DNA from: Aphelocoma coerulescens
Lineage: Eukaryota > Chordata > Aves > Passeriformes > Corvidae
Length of the DNA: 64,000 nucleotides
NCBI RefSeq assembly: GCF_041296385.1
Contig: NC_091017.1
Span: 10,720,001-10,784,000, forward strand
Direction of reading: 5' to 3'
Below are positions 1-9,158 of this stretch, piece after piece. The notes under the pieces are model-generated. The model searched no databases, had not been told where the DNA came from, and saw nothing but the letters and a program-made list of their open reading frames with translations. The translations under genes were made by a program, and so were the position numbers. Positions within the stretch are counted from its first letter, which is position 1; every line of letters begins with the position of its first letter.

Positions 1-257
1 TAGATATCAAGAATATTCTAACAAGGATTTAAATATTTACGCAGTCTTTTACTTCAAGATTTCCAACATATTTACCAAATTAATATAATTATTGTTGTTA
101 AAAACAGAATACATTTTATTGGTTTGATTTTTGAAGCAATTGTGATACATTATCACTCCTAGCACTGTTACAGGAATTGCAAATGGAAAACATGCCATCC
201 AAAGTTATTTGCTCCCTGCAATAGGCAGAGACACATTTTCAGTGTCAAATGACTTTG
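1..257. other. AT-rich flank, nothing recognised
   Basis: AT-rich sequence up to the target-site duplication of the first LTR element. I see no coding potential, RNA gene or named repeat in it. Confidence 0.6.
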
Positions 258-263
258 GACATT
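258..263. repeat. Target-site duplication, left copy (GACATT)
   Basis: GACATT directly precedes the 5' LTR and recurs directly after the 3' LTR at 2485-2490. A perfect 6-bp duplication fixes the element's boundaries. Six bases is the usual size for alpha- and betaretrovirus-type integrases. Confidence 0.93.
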
Positions 264-538
264 TGTTGGGGTCCCTCCCCTGCCATGGAGCCCTGAGGGG
301 AGGCACGGGGTTTCCCTGCCCCTGGTCAGCCTCGTTCCCCATTGGTTGGTTTGTGTTCCCCGGCGCGGGGAGGGACCGTGGGGTCCCGTGATTGAGGAGT
401 TCCTGAGGAGAGCCCCGGCCATGCAGCTGGAGAAATAAACATCTCTGAAACATCTATCAAGAATCTGTCCATAGATATTTCTTTTCCACGGGACTCCTGG
501 TTTGATATATACGTGTTACAGTAATCCCCGCTGTAACA
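264..538 (+). repeat. 5' LTR of the cold-shock element
   Basis: 275 bp, TGTTGGGG to CTGTAACA. It contains an inverted CCAAT box (CATTGG near 319) and a polyadenylation signal AATAAA at 434-439. I do not see a strong TATA box. It matches 2210-2484 except for one base. Confidence 0.93.
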
Positions 539-540
539 AC

Positions 541-557
541 TGGTGGAAGAATGCGGG
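541..557 (+). promoter_or_regulatory. Possible primer-binding site
   Basis: Sequence starting TGG two bases after the 5' LTR, where a retroviral primer-binding site belongs. TGGTGGAAGAATGCGGG is not the complement of any vertebrate tRNA 3' end I can recall, so the primer is unassigned. A potential splice donor (GTGAGTA) follows at 584-590. Confidence 0.35.
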
Positions 558-646
558 CAAGACACCGATCCCTGAGGAAATTCGTGAGTAAAAAACAACT
601 CTAGGCCTCTCTCTTCTCATCTTGGTTTGGATATTCTCTCTGGACT

Positions 647-1459
647 ATGGAAGAATCGTGGGAAATGGGGCTCTCTGAGCCACAGAAAAAAATGTATCTA
701 GAAGTAAAAGGAATCCTTGAACAACAAAACAAAAAAGTAATGCAACCGGGAGATGTAGAACACTTCTTTATGTGGCTTTTCAAAAGGTTCCCCTATATTT
801 CTCGAGACTTACTTTTTGATATCGAACCTCCTGAATCTTGTGAGGGGTGTTTCTGGAACGAGATCTGGGATAAGGTATGGGATCAAAGCGAAGCTTTCCA
901 TGCATACCTTATAATCAGGGACGCTCTTGAAGAGCATTTGTATGGTCCCATTACCCCTAAAGCAGAAGATCATACTTCTCCCGTGGCCGAGACCGCGTGG
1001 CAGCCATCCCGGGAGCGCATGACTGCAGCCGTGCCGGTGGAGGTGTCTGCGCTGGATGCGCTCGGCCCCCTCGGGAGCGCGCGCCTTATCGCGGACCCCA
1101 TCCCTGTCTTGGGGTCTCCGGCCACCCGGCCGCGAGTGAGGGAGCGATGCCGCAGGCGCTGCGGGTGCCGTGGGCCACGAGCAGCCAGGAACCGGGGCTC
1201 GGCGTGGCAGGCCGCTCTGAGCGACTGGCTCGGAGAGCCCTGTGGAGGGAGAAGCGGCGGTTTCCACAGCGACACGAGAAGCCGCGCAGCGCCGAGCCGG
1301 AACGGGGCCGCTCTCAAAGCAGCGTGGAGTCTGCGGAGCGGAACCACTCACAGGCCACGGAGCCAGCGGCGATGGCAACGCGGGGCCGCGCAGAGCCCAG
1401 ACACGCGCCGGAGCAGCGCCGCTCGGAGGGCGTGGAGCAGCCGCAATGCGGGGGCCTGA
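647..1459 (+). CDS. Gag matrix-like N-terminus running into captured GC-rich sequence
   Basis: Open frame of 270 codons starting at the first good ATG after the leader. Residues about 10-100 look like a betaretroviral matrix domain: a helix-rich stretch with an ILEQQNKKV segment, then FF, RFP, a tryptophan-rich [10 protein letters not shown] segment and a second helix. There is no MGQ or MG myristoylation start at the ATG, although MGL follows six residues later. After about residue 110 the composition turns arginine-, alanine- and glycine-rich because the frame enters a GC-rich block of different origin. That C-terminal part is probably not a functional domain. The frame overlaps the cold-shock ORF in a different phase (1446-1459). 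The matrix call rests on pattern recognition alone and needs a profile search. Confidence 0.45.
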   Translation: MEESWEMGLSEPQKKMYLEVKGILEQQNKKVMQPGDVEHFFMWLFKRFPYISRDLLFDIEPPESCEGCFWNEIWDKVWDQSEAFHAYLIIRDALEEHLYGPITPKAEDHTSPVAETAWQPSRERMTAAVPVEVSALDALGPLGSARLIADPIPVLGSPATRPRVRERCRRRCGCRGPRAARNRGSAWQAALSDWLGEPCGGRSGGFHSDTRSRAAPSRNGAALKAAWSLRSGTTHRPRSQRRWQRGAAQSPDTRRSSAARRAWSSRNAGA

Positions 1460-1510
1460 CCGAGACGTCGGAGTCAGCGAGGCGGCAGCCACGCGGGACC
1501 GGCACCCACG
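985..1510 (+). other. CpG-rich block inside the cold-shock element
   Basis: A sharp jump in GC and CpG content compared with the AT-leaning retroviral sequence before about 980 and after about 1515. Its position directly upstream of the cold-shock domain is where the GC-rich 5' leader and N-terminal codons of a YBX-type mRNA would lie. I infer it was captured with the domain, but I cannot align it to a specific host transcript by eye. Confidence 0.5.
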
Positions 1511-1991
1511 ACGAACATGCAAGCACGTGATAGGAGACGTTCTAGCAACGAAAGTCACAGGAACTGTGAAATGGTACAATGTAAAAAACAACTATGGATT
1601 TATGACACGAGATGATACAGGGGAAGACTTATTCATCCATAGAACTGCCATTAAAAGGAATAATCCTAAAAATTACCTGCAAAGTGTAGGAGATGGGGAA
1701 GTTGTTCAATTTGATATAGTGCAAGGAAAGAAGGGTTTACAAGCAGCGAATGTTACTGGGCCTGGAGGTATTCCCGTCAAAGGCAGCCGTTATGCACGAA
1801 ATTATAAACAATATCCATCACAGCAATTTCCCTACCCACAGCCTAATTTCCCCTTTTACCCTATACCCAATATGAACCCTTTCCTAAGTTTACCCTATCC
1901 CCAGTTTATTCCTAATCCGTTTTTCACCCCATGGCTTCCTTATACAGTTCCATTTCCTTACAATTCCTCTCCGATGCCAATGGGGGGATGA
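1446..1991 (+). CDS. Y-box-type cold-shock domain protein captured in an LTR element
   Basis: Taken from the ATG at 1446 (181 aa); the frame is open back to an ATG at 1242, so the start is uncertain. Residues about 36-108 form a complete cold-shock domain, closest to vertebrate YBX1/YBX2/YBX3: [12 protein letters not shown]1-like YGF at 50-52, RNP2-like LFIH at 62-65, and AANVTGPGG at the end. I estimate about 70% identity to YBX1 by eye, with no gap. W43, F52, F63 and H65 fall where YBX1 has W65, F74, F85 and H87, the residues that stack on RNA bases, so nucleic-acid binding should be retained. The host gene has introns in this domain and none is present here, which implies capture from spliced mRNA. 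After the domain, the basic/acidic repeats of YBX proteins are absent. Instead there is a proline-, phenylalanine- and tyrosine-rich tail of about 60 residues. Confidence 0.85.
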   Translation: MRGPDRDVGVSEAAATRDRHPRRTCKHVIGDVLATKVTGTVKWYNVKNNYGFMTRDDTGEDLFIHRTAIKRNNPKNYLQSVGDGEVVQFDIVQGKKGLQAANVTGPGGIPVKGSRYARNYKQYPSQQFPYPQPNFPFYPIPNMNPFLSLPYPQFIPNPFFTPWLPYTVPFPYNSSPMPMGG

Positions 1992-2209
1992 AAAGGGGGA
2001 GGGAAGAAATTAAACCCTCTCCTGCCCCAGTTTCCCCACAAAGCATGCTCAGAGAGTTCTGTCTCCCTTCTGTCAGCCCTAAGATGTTCCAGAGAATCTG
2101 TTTGGACATTTAAAGACTCAGGAGGGTGGCTTGTTTTGTTTTGAAACTGTCCCTGTTATGTTTATCCAGTTGTCTTCATTCTCCTTTTATTAAAATAAAA
2201 CGGGTGAGA
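1992..2209 (+). other. 3' non-coding segment before the 3' LTR
   Basis: Begins with a purine-rich run around 1982-2010, just after the cold-shock stop codon. It ends in a short, imperfect purine tract (about 2196-2209) next to the 3' LTR that could act as the polypurine tract. No ORF of note. Confidence 0.5.
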
Positions 2210-2484
2210 TGTTGGGGTCCCTCCCCTGCCATGGAGCCCTGAGGGGAGGCACGGGGTTTCCCTGCCCCTGGTCAGCCTCGTTCCCCATTGGTTGGTTTGT
2301 GTTCCCCGGCGCGGGGAGGGACCGTGGGGTCCCGTGATTGAGGAGTTCCTGAGGAGAGCCCCGGCCATGCAGCTGGAGAAATAAACATCTCTGAAACATC
2401 TATCAAGAATCTGTCCATAGATATTTCTTTTCCACGGGACTCCTGGTTTGATATATACATGTTACAGTAATCCCCGCTGTAACA
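2210..2484 (+). repeat. 3' LTR of the cold-shock element
   Basis: 275 bp, nearly identical to 264-538, with AATAAA at 2380-2385. It is followed directly by the right GACATT duplication. Confidence 0.93.
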
Positions 2485-2490
2485 GACATT
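2485..2490. repeat. Target-site duplication, right copy (GACATT)
   Basis: Exact match to 258-263. Confidence 0.93.
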
Positions 2491-2654
2491 TCATTTAAAA
2501 CCCAAGCTACCTTATAGTTAACTGTCTTGGAGTAATAACGACAGAGCACCAAAGCATTTTATTTCTAGCAATGGATTTTTCCGGTTGTCTTAAGTAAATG
2601 AAAATACATCTTATGGTCAATACCTCATACTTGGAAACTGTCTTTGTATCAAAC

Positions 2655-3973
2655 TGTCATAGGTTAGCAAGCACAGTCCCGGAAGTGATGTCCTTGCTAA
2701 GGGGTGCTTACAGCTTCCTCTGGGACCTGACAGAACCTATCAGCTGGCCAGTTTGAATATAGACAATTCTTTAAGCCACTTAAAATTGTGACCGCCTCTG
2801 TGATGCACACTTAAGAATAGACAAACCCCCCACAGCTCTCTCTCTCTCATTTCCAGTGCTGGGACAGGTGGCTGCGGGCTCTGTGAGGGGGCCAGCAGGC
2901 CCGGCCAGGCCCTGCTCGGGACAGACTGGGCCAGGCCACAGCCATCCTGGAGCCGATGGGCCCTGTTCCAGCCGTGGAACCTCCCCCCCCAGCAGGGCTG
3001 TGGGCAGCCAGAGCAGCTCGGCTTCCCCCCCCCCTTCACTGTGGCCAAGATTTCAGCGAAAGTGGCACCGCTGTCCGGCAGAGGTCAGGTGACCAACAGC
3101 GATAAGCCACATTCCAGCTGCAAGGCTGAGGTGAGATTAACCCTTTTAGTGCTGTGAAGAGCTGAAAACCTGAGGGAAGAGAAAGAGGAGATGCTTAAAG
3201 CTGAAATTCTGTTGTGAAGCTATGATATATCAGAGTATCCCGTTGTAATTTCATGAAGATATGGGGGGTGGAGTGTTCAACTTGTAACCAAAAGCACCTG
3301 CGCTGAGATAGGCAGATGCTGACGCAGCTGTAATTTAATGAGAAGTTTGGACAGGGAGAGATGGACCAGATGAGGACTTTTGCTCCAAATGGGAAAGGAG
3401 AAACCTCAGTTCCTAGAGATGCTCCCAGAGATAGTCCTAAAGATGAAGATGAGGAGGACCCTTTGCTCCCAGGGAAGGAGAAGGGCCTCTGTTTTTTTTG
3501 TTTCTGAACAGCTCAACCTTAAAATTGTGCCCCAAAAACTTCAAGAGTGGACCCTCAAAAGCAGTTGCGGGAAAAGCTGCAAGTCGGGGGAAGGGACTCA
3601 CATGCAAGCAGAGAGAGACCTCTTACTAAATGGACTGAACAATATTTGGAAGTGGGCGGCTGTCTCGTGATAATGTTTTCATAGCATGAGCAAGAGAGAC
3701 TCTTCTTTCTAAATGGACTGAACAAGGTTATTATGGAAGTGGTAAACAGACTGAACATCTTAAGGGTTGTCTTTTTACATTGTCAGTGGGAGAAGGGAGG
3801 AAGGTAGGGGAGGAGGAGAGTTCTGAAGGTGTGGTATAATTTTTTTTTCTTCTTTTAGGTCTGTTAATAAACTTTTTTATAGTCTTTCAAGTTTGGTGCC
3901 TGCTTTGCATTTCTCCTAATTCTTATCTCACAGAAGATAAACAGTAATGAGTATTTTGGGCCAAACCACTACA
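2655..3973 (+). mobile_element. Solo LTR, 1.3 kb, with 5-bp target duplication
   Basis: Starts TGTCATAGG and ends CCACTACA. It is bounded by CAAAC at 2650-2654 and again at 3974-3978. A polyadenylation signal (AATAAA) lies near 3866, followed by about 100 bases of U5-like sequence. A 5-bp duplication with TG...CA ends fits an ERVL-class (class III) solo LTR. At 1,319 bp it is long for an LTR. GC-rich and pyrimidine-rich tracts at 2850-3040 lie in the presumed U3. The short ORFs inside look incidental. Confidence 0.72.
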
Positions 3974-3978
3974 CAAAC

Positions 3979-4629
3979 TCTTTGGTCTGTTCAAGGGCTG
4001 AATCCTCTGTGCATTCTGTTTGGGACTGGTTTTTTTTTTTACTGGAGAGGAGGCTAAAATATTGAGAGATTTAAAACATCTTCCACTTACTTTCATTTTT
4101 TTTTCAGCAGTGGAAGAAGTCTTCCAAACAAAACTTTTGACAAAGTATGTTTCAGGCTAAAATAATGTACAAACTTGTGCAGAATATGATTTGTTCGGGG
4201 GAAAACTCTAACTATGCTCAAGTTATACCTCACGCCCGCCATTGTTCTGGGGGTACATAATCTGAAGTTTTTGAGTCTGGTTTTGAAAGCTATTAGATGT
4301 CAAGTAGCTGAAGTTGTTTATATCCTGTATGTCATACATGAAATCCCTAATTGTGTTTCGTCTTTGCATATTAAGTGCTTTAACTAATTAATTCTGAGTT
4401 AAATATTTTTAAATTGAATGTTAAAATTAACCCATCAGCCCAGGTACAAAAATCAAGTTCCATTATCAGTGTTTTCAATTGTTCAAAGTAGTTTATTTGC
4501 ACCATTCCCAGTTAAAAATTCCCCAGTTAAAAAGCCCCAACTTAGGCTCCCTTTTCAAACTTCAAACCACCTGTACACCATAAGAGTTATCTTTCCTGTA
4601 TTTACTGTATACTTTTACAAGTGTTTTAA
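3979..4629. other. No gene recognised
   Basis: AT-rich, with short T and A runs. I see no ORF, RNA gene or named repeat here. Confidence 0.5.
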
Positions 4630-5325
4630 GATGTGTTGGATGTATTTTAATTTTTTTTTAGGTGTTTTTACTCTGAACCTTGGTCCAAGGCCTAACTCCA
4701 AAACCCCAGTTCTAACAACCACCAGCTATTTTTAGCTCCTCAACCGTTACCCTGCAGGCAAGCTCCATGGCAACCTGAATTTTAATGAGGGTATGTTACC
4801 ACCCTTATTTCAACTGATACCACCCTTCTGACAACGAAGAGCTATTGGCTGGATGGTCTGTCAAAGGGAAAGCACCAGTCACTTTAAACCAAAGGGGTGG
4901 GCTGTGGGCGGGCTGTGGGCAGGCTGTGGGCAGACTGGGGCGGAGCAAAGGCACTATAAAACAACGAGAGACGTGAGAGAAGGGAGAGAGTGTCCTCTGC
5001 AGGCTAGCTGTGGTGGACATCAGTGCTGGGCATTAAAAGCCTTACTCCTATTAAGGAGCCTTTAATAACTTTTTTTTTGACTTTTGGACCAGCCAAAAGT
5101 CAGCTCAGCACTGCAAGTCCTTTTTCTCTACCTGAGGGCCAGTTCTGTCTCAGCCAGAAGATCTCAGATCTCTGCACTCCTGGGGCATACCATCTACCGA
5201 GCCATAGGATCCCAAATTTTTATATTTTTCTAATTTCTGTAATTTTTCAATTTTTCTGTTTTCAATAAATTATTTTAATTTTTTATTTAAGTAAGAGTTG
5301 TCTCTTTTCTCACACTGTAAATTCA
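4630..5325 (+). mobile_element. LTR-like segment, borders uncertain
   Basis: Shows promoter-to-polyA order on the plus strand: a tandem GC-box-like repeat (GGGCTGTGGGC, three copies, about 4897-4932), a TATA-like CACTATAAAAC near 4951, and TTTTCAATAAAT near 5261. That is the layout of an LTR. I could not find a convincing target duplication, so both ends are approximate. Confidence 0.45.
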
Positions 5326-6787
5326 GATGTCTTATATGTATTTTTATTCTATCCTGGCCTGAACCCTACAGTATTTGTTGTACCTTGACTAAACAATTGG
5401 TAAATAACAAGATTTGAAGCAGGACCATAGACAAATACTCAGACAGATTTTGCTGTTCAAGACTGTAAGACTGACTGATGTGATGGAGCTCTTGAGAGTT
5501 GCTTTCTAAGCAAGGCACTGCTAGAAGTATAGAGAGTGACAGAAAACGGCCAATTGAAGGTAGCAGTAATATGTGTACAGAGATATGACATTACATATAC
5601 ACACCACTGTAGCAGTTCTTTAAGAACTAACTTTACATAAGTGTAAAAACTTCCTCAATGACACATTAGGCAACAAATCAGCATCTCAAGAAAACAGGGG
5701 TTATACTTTGAGCTTCATTAGTATTGACATCAGTTAGGTGCACAAGGATGTTTGCCTATGAGAGACCAAAATAAGAAATTGGGCACTTAGAATAAAAGAG
5801 GCATATAAATTACCTATATAATATTTGCATGCAAGGCTCTTTATCAGTGAGGGCAACAATTATTATTTTTAAAAAATTTTAATAACCATCCTCTTTTGAG
5901 TGTTTCTTCCATCAGTGTTTACTGAGGCTACAAACAGATTAATTTCACATTTTAGCAGTATAAGCCCAATCAATTACCAGATGATATCCATTTGCTGCAT
6001 CTCACCAATGAGCAGTTCCCATAGACAGTTTTAACTGATGCCTATTTCACACGAAATTCATTCCTCAAGCAAATTACCCAGCTTAAAAGTTCACTGGGCC
6101 TGTGCAAGAACATCAATACTACATCAACTTGCATCGGTTTGCATACTTGAGTTATCTCTTATGTGAGCAGTAATTCTTTTATGACCCAGTCTGTGTTGTG
6201 AACAATAAACAATCCACTTTTGACCCAGTTCATGCGATTTTCTCAGTCAGTAGTTACAGTTTTAATTAGCCACTGCTTTCACTGAGTTTTAGTTTGTTTT
6301 TTGGTTTGCTCTTTATAAATCAGAGATGGCATATAAGCTAACTAAACAAACGACTGAAGCAGAGGCAAAAGGAAGCAACTATATGTGTTTATGTTAATCT
6401 CTTTAGAGACCAGGATTATTTGGATTAAAAGGAACAGCCATTCAAATAGTCTTTTCCTCATCCAGGGGCAACTAATAATCTGACTAAAAATACTAGACCA
6501 TTAGAAAGGAAGTCAAAACAACTCTTCACTAACAAAGAATATGTTTCAACTGCATAAAATTCTTTCCACTGTGGAAAAAAAAAATGTACCAGTTTAGAAC
6601 AAGATTTAAAGTGTGAATAACAAATTGGCACATGGTAAATTGGGTTAAATTTTAAATATACTTCATAAAGACAAGAAAAATTCTCCTGAAAATGAAATGC
6701 CAAGAAAAATGGAAGACGATGAAGACATGTCAGCTAGAATGGTATGTCAAAACTGCAGTAAAATAATTCCAGAAACTAGCATTTGAC
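5326..6787. other. No gene recognised
   Basis: AT-rich intergenic sequence without any coding frame, repeat or RNA gene I can support. Confidence 0.5.
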
Positions 6788-7265
6788 TGTCCCATTTTCT
6801 CCCATTCACTCTTGGGCAGAGTCTGTATTTTTCACTGGAAGAATTTTTCATCTAAACAAATATCTAGAACTTTATTTGCATTTGACCCCATTGGTCCCTT
6901 CCCCATGTCCCTCCTATGTGTCATTCCCATTGGTTCCCTCAACCTCAATTCCACCTCCTTCCCTGAATCTTATTGGCTGTATCCCTTATCCCTGCCCCAC
7001 TATAAAATCCCTGGCCATGCTCAGATTTTGGGCTCTTTTTTCCTGGTACCTTCACAATAAACCTTCTCTGTGGAATCCATATGAGGAGTCCCCTCCCTCC
7101 TTCTTCGTCTCCACCTGTGCACCCTCCAACCACCCAAGGAGTCGCTCCATTGGGTGAAGAGCTCACTCTCTACCTTTTCCTGTTCAGTGCCACCTTGTAC
7201 TAGAGTGTGCAGCTAGATCTCCAGGCTTCTTCTGTTTTGGCCAGTGTGCAACCCATCAGTATTTA
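6788..7265 (+). mobile_element. Solo LTR-like sequence, copy A
   Basis: Contains several inverted CCAAT boxes (CATTGG near 6890, 6930 and 6970), a TATA box (CTATAAAATCCC near 7001) and AATAAA near 7057. The 3' part matches 28300-28755 in order and wording (GAGGAGTCCCCTCC and GGTGAAGAGCTC against GGAGAGTCCCCTCT and GGTGAGGAGCTC). The two are diverged copies of one LTR family. Exact ends were not resolved. Confidence 0.6.
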
Positions 7266-7479
7266 TATCAGGAACAACTGATAAATAGTTCAAACAGTTC
7301 ACACGTCTTGTATATATGCAGTGAAATGATGAGGCAAAATGCAAAACAGAAAACACCCTTCAGGTGAAAGGAAAAAAAGTCTTCACTGGAGTGGTCTCTG
7401 ACGAACATCCCTTAATAGGAAAGAAGCACTTAAGATTCAAAAATGTTCAGCAGCAGGAGGCACGGAGCTTTAAAGCTGC

Positions 7480-8100
7480 TCCTTTGAAGCCTCATCTCTA
7501 CCCTGTGGAGCACCGGCTTCAGACACTGTAGCAGCCAGCAGCCCCCGACGAAGGGAGAGATAAAAAGTAGCGAGGGGCTTGCCGCGGGAGGTAATCCAAC
7601 TTTATTGACGGGAATCCACAGAGGACAAGCCCCAGCTGCAACACGCCCATGCCTTACAAAGGGGGTGAACAAGGGGAGTACACCAACTAGGGACCAATAA
7701 ACGGATTAGGAGGGAGGGACGCTGGAGGGAAGGACTCACATCTGGTCCAATGGTCTTGGTGGGTGGAGGGAGAGGGGTCACATGCCCCAATGGGGCATCC
7801 AGGTTTAGGGGATTTCCAAGGGGCGAGGTATCTGAGGGGGCAGGATCTCGGGGGCCATATAAGGGTAATTAGGGAGGGCTCAGGTGATGGATACCGAACC
7901 TTCGGGAACAACAGGAGGGGTTTGGGTGATTGATAGGGAAAGAGCCAGAACAAGGGGAGGAGAACAACCATGTAGGGAGCACTGGGGGAACGGCTTGGGT
8001 CTGGGGCAAACCAACTGGGAATAGGAGTGGGGAAGGTAGGGATGAACCACTGGGGTACAGAAAACATATGAAAATACAATAAAAACCTCACATCACCATA
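7480..8100 (-). mobile_element. LTR-like sequence on the minus strand
   Basis: Read on the minus strand it has pyrimidine-rich U3, CCCATTGG and CCATTGG boxes and an AATAAA signal (TTTATT at about 7600 on the plus strand) followed by about 100 bases of GC-richer U5. Minus-strand ORFs here are low-complexity translations of U3. Ends and target duplication were not determined. Confidence 0.45.
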
Positions 8101-8378
8101 GGGGGGTACCTTTTTATGGACAGATTTCTCACTTTCTATGCTAATTACTTACCGTGCACAGTCTGTTCTTTCACATCTTTTGGGAATGGGTTAGAGTGCT
8201 TCAGGGGTCTTGGGTGGTCTCAGTCCTGCCTTACAGTCCACGTCCACTTCCTGCCAATCATTCCTCCACTTCTGCTGTACTGTGTTGCCATTCTTTCTTG
8301 GGGAAAAGTGCTGCCCTATTTCCACCTGGCCCCCTTCCCCAGCCAAAACTTAGTCTTTCTCACAGGATTTTAGTAACA

Positions 8379-8382
8379 ATAG
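8379..8382. repeat. Target-site duplication, left copy (ATAG)
   Basis: Four bases before the 5' LTR; the matching position after the 3' LTR (19401-19404) reads ATGG. A 4-bp duplication is typical of gammaretrovirus-type integrases. One base differs, which the element's age can explain. Confidence 0.55.
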
Positions 8383-8944
8383 TGTAATAAATGGTTAAAA
8401 GTTTTTTTTCTTTTGGTTAAAAAGAATAGTTACTGGTTATATACAGTTAATAAGTTGATTATTATTGCGACTGTACAGGTGTAATGCTGCTATGTGATCG
8501 CTAGATGGTGACATCAATGGGGAAGAGTGGTGGGTCTATAGAGGAGAGGGGAATGTTCTGGAATGTTCTTAAGATGACTTAATAATCTATGAGGTAAACA
8601 TCTTGAAGAATTATTGGTTAGGGGGCAAACCAATCACTCGACGCCCCAAAGACTGATGGAGCAGACCACCAATGAGGACCCTAGCAACGAGCCATCAGAG
8701 GGAGGATTCCAGCTCCACCAATCATAACATCAGAGGGACTATAAAACCGCCCCGGGGCTCAGCCCCCGGGGGTCTTCCTGAGGAACCTGAGTCCAAAGGA
8801 ACGGCCTGTGCATCACACTGTTGTTTTTTTCTGGGTTGCTGAGTGGGACTCGGGCTTATCTCGAGTCTCCTCTCTTGGTTTTTCTTTTTAAATAAACAAG
8901 CAGACTTTTACCCCACCCAAAAAGTCCACACTCCGTTTATAACA
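8383..8944 (+). repeat. 5' LTR of the gammaretrovirus-like provirus
   Basis: 562 bp, TGTAATAAATGG to GTTTATAACA. It holds a CCAAT box near 8717, a TATA box TATAAAA at 8740-8746, a GC palindrome (CCCCGGGG and GGGGCT/GCCCC) just downstream near the presumed cap site, and AATAAA at 8891-8896. U5 is about 45 bases. Confidence 0.92.
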
Positions 8945-8947
8945 GCT

Positions 8948-8965
8948 TGGGGGACTCATCCGGGA
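8948..8965 (+). promoter_or_regulatory. Primer-binding site, tRNA-Pro-like
   Basis: TGGGGGACTCATCCGGGA begins three bases after the LTR. The classical proline-tRNA site of gammaretroviruses is TGGGGGCTCGTCCGGG. Here there is one extra A after the G run and A replaces G in CTCG. Proline tRNA is the best fit. Confidence 0.7.
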
Positions 8966-9150
8966 GAAGCCACGCCCCCTGGGCGGTCCCGGAGAAGGAC
9001 GGGTTCAGGGAAGGCGCCCGGCAGAATTTTTTTTGCCGCCTGAACTTCGGATTTTTTCGTGACCATCAGGAGGACTGTCGGCTGTCCCGAGGGAAGATCA
9101 GGAGCCCGGCAACCCAGAGGATACCCCTCCGAGGAGCGGGGCTCGCAGAT

Positions 9151-9158
9151 AAGGTCAG
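9151..9158 (+). promoter_or_regulatory. Candidate major splice donor in the leader
   Basis: AAG|GTCAGT about 210 bases after the LTR is a good donor in the position expected for the env mRNA. It would pair with the acceptor at 16711-16718. Confidence 0.5.

Larger units (their letters stand above)
264..2484 (+). mobile_element. Defective LTR retroelement carrying a captured cold-shock domain
   Basis: A complete 2,221-bp insertion: 275-bp LTR, 1,671-bp interior, 275-bp LTR, flanked by GACATT. The LTRs begin TG and end CA and differ at one base by eye (G at 513, A at 2459). The interior has no protease, reverse transcriptase, integrase or envelope. It holds a matrix-like Gag N-terminus (from 647), a GC-rich block (about 985-1510) and a cold-shock-domain ORF (to 1991). 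The architecture recalls acutely transforming retroviruses, in which a piece of a spliced host mRNA replaces viral genes. Such an element would need proteins supplied in trans to move. The LTR and matrix-like region suggest a betaretrovirus-like (ERVK-type) parent, but that class assignment is inference. Confidence 0.88.

Noticed and set aside
809..1591. Long minus-strand ORF opposite the cold-shock element
   Set aside because: It lies opposite a GC-rich block with a sense ORF of recognised domain; its translation is proline/arginine/alanine-rich and has no domain.
258..2490. Cold-shock ORF as an ordinary processed YBX pseudogene
   Set aside because: A processed pseudogene would have a poly-A tail and its own longer duplications. 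Here the ORF sits between matching LTRs inside one 6-bp duplication, together with a retroviral-type leader and matrix-like ORF.
2740..3092. Short ORFs on both strands near 2.7-3.1 kb
   Set aside because: They lie inside the solo LTR bounded by CAAAC and reflect GC-rich low-complexity sequence.
7687..8091. 134-codon minus-strand ORF
   Set aside because: A low-complexity translation of LTR U3 sequence with CCAAT boxes and an adjacent polyA signal.
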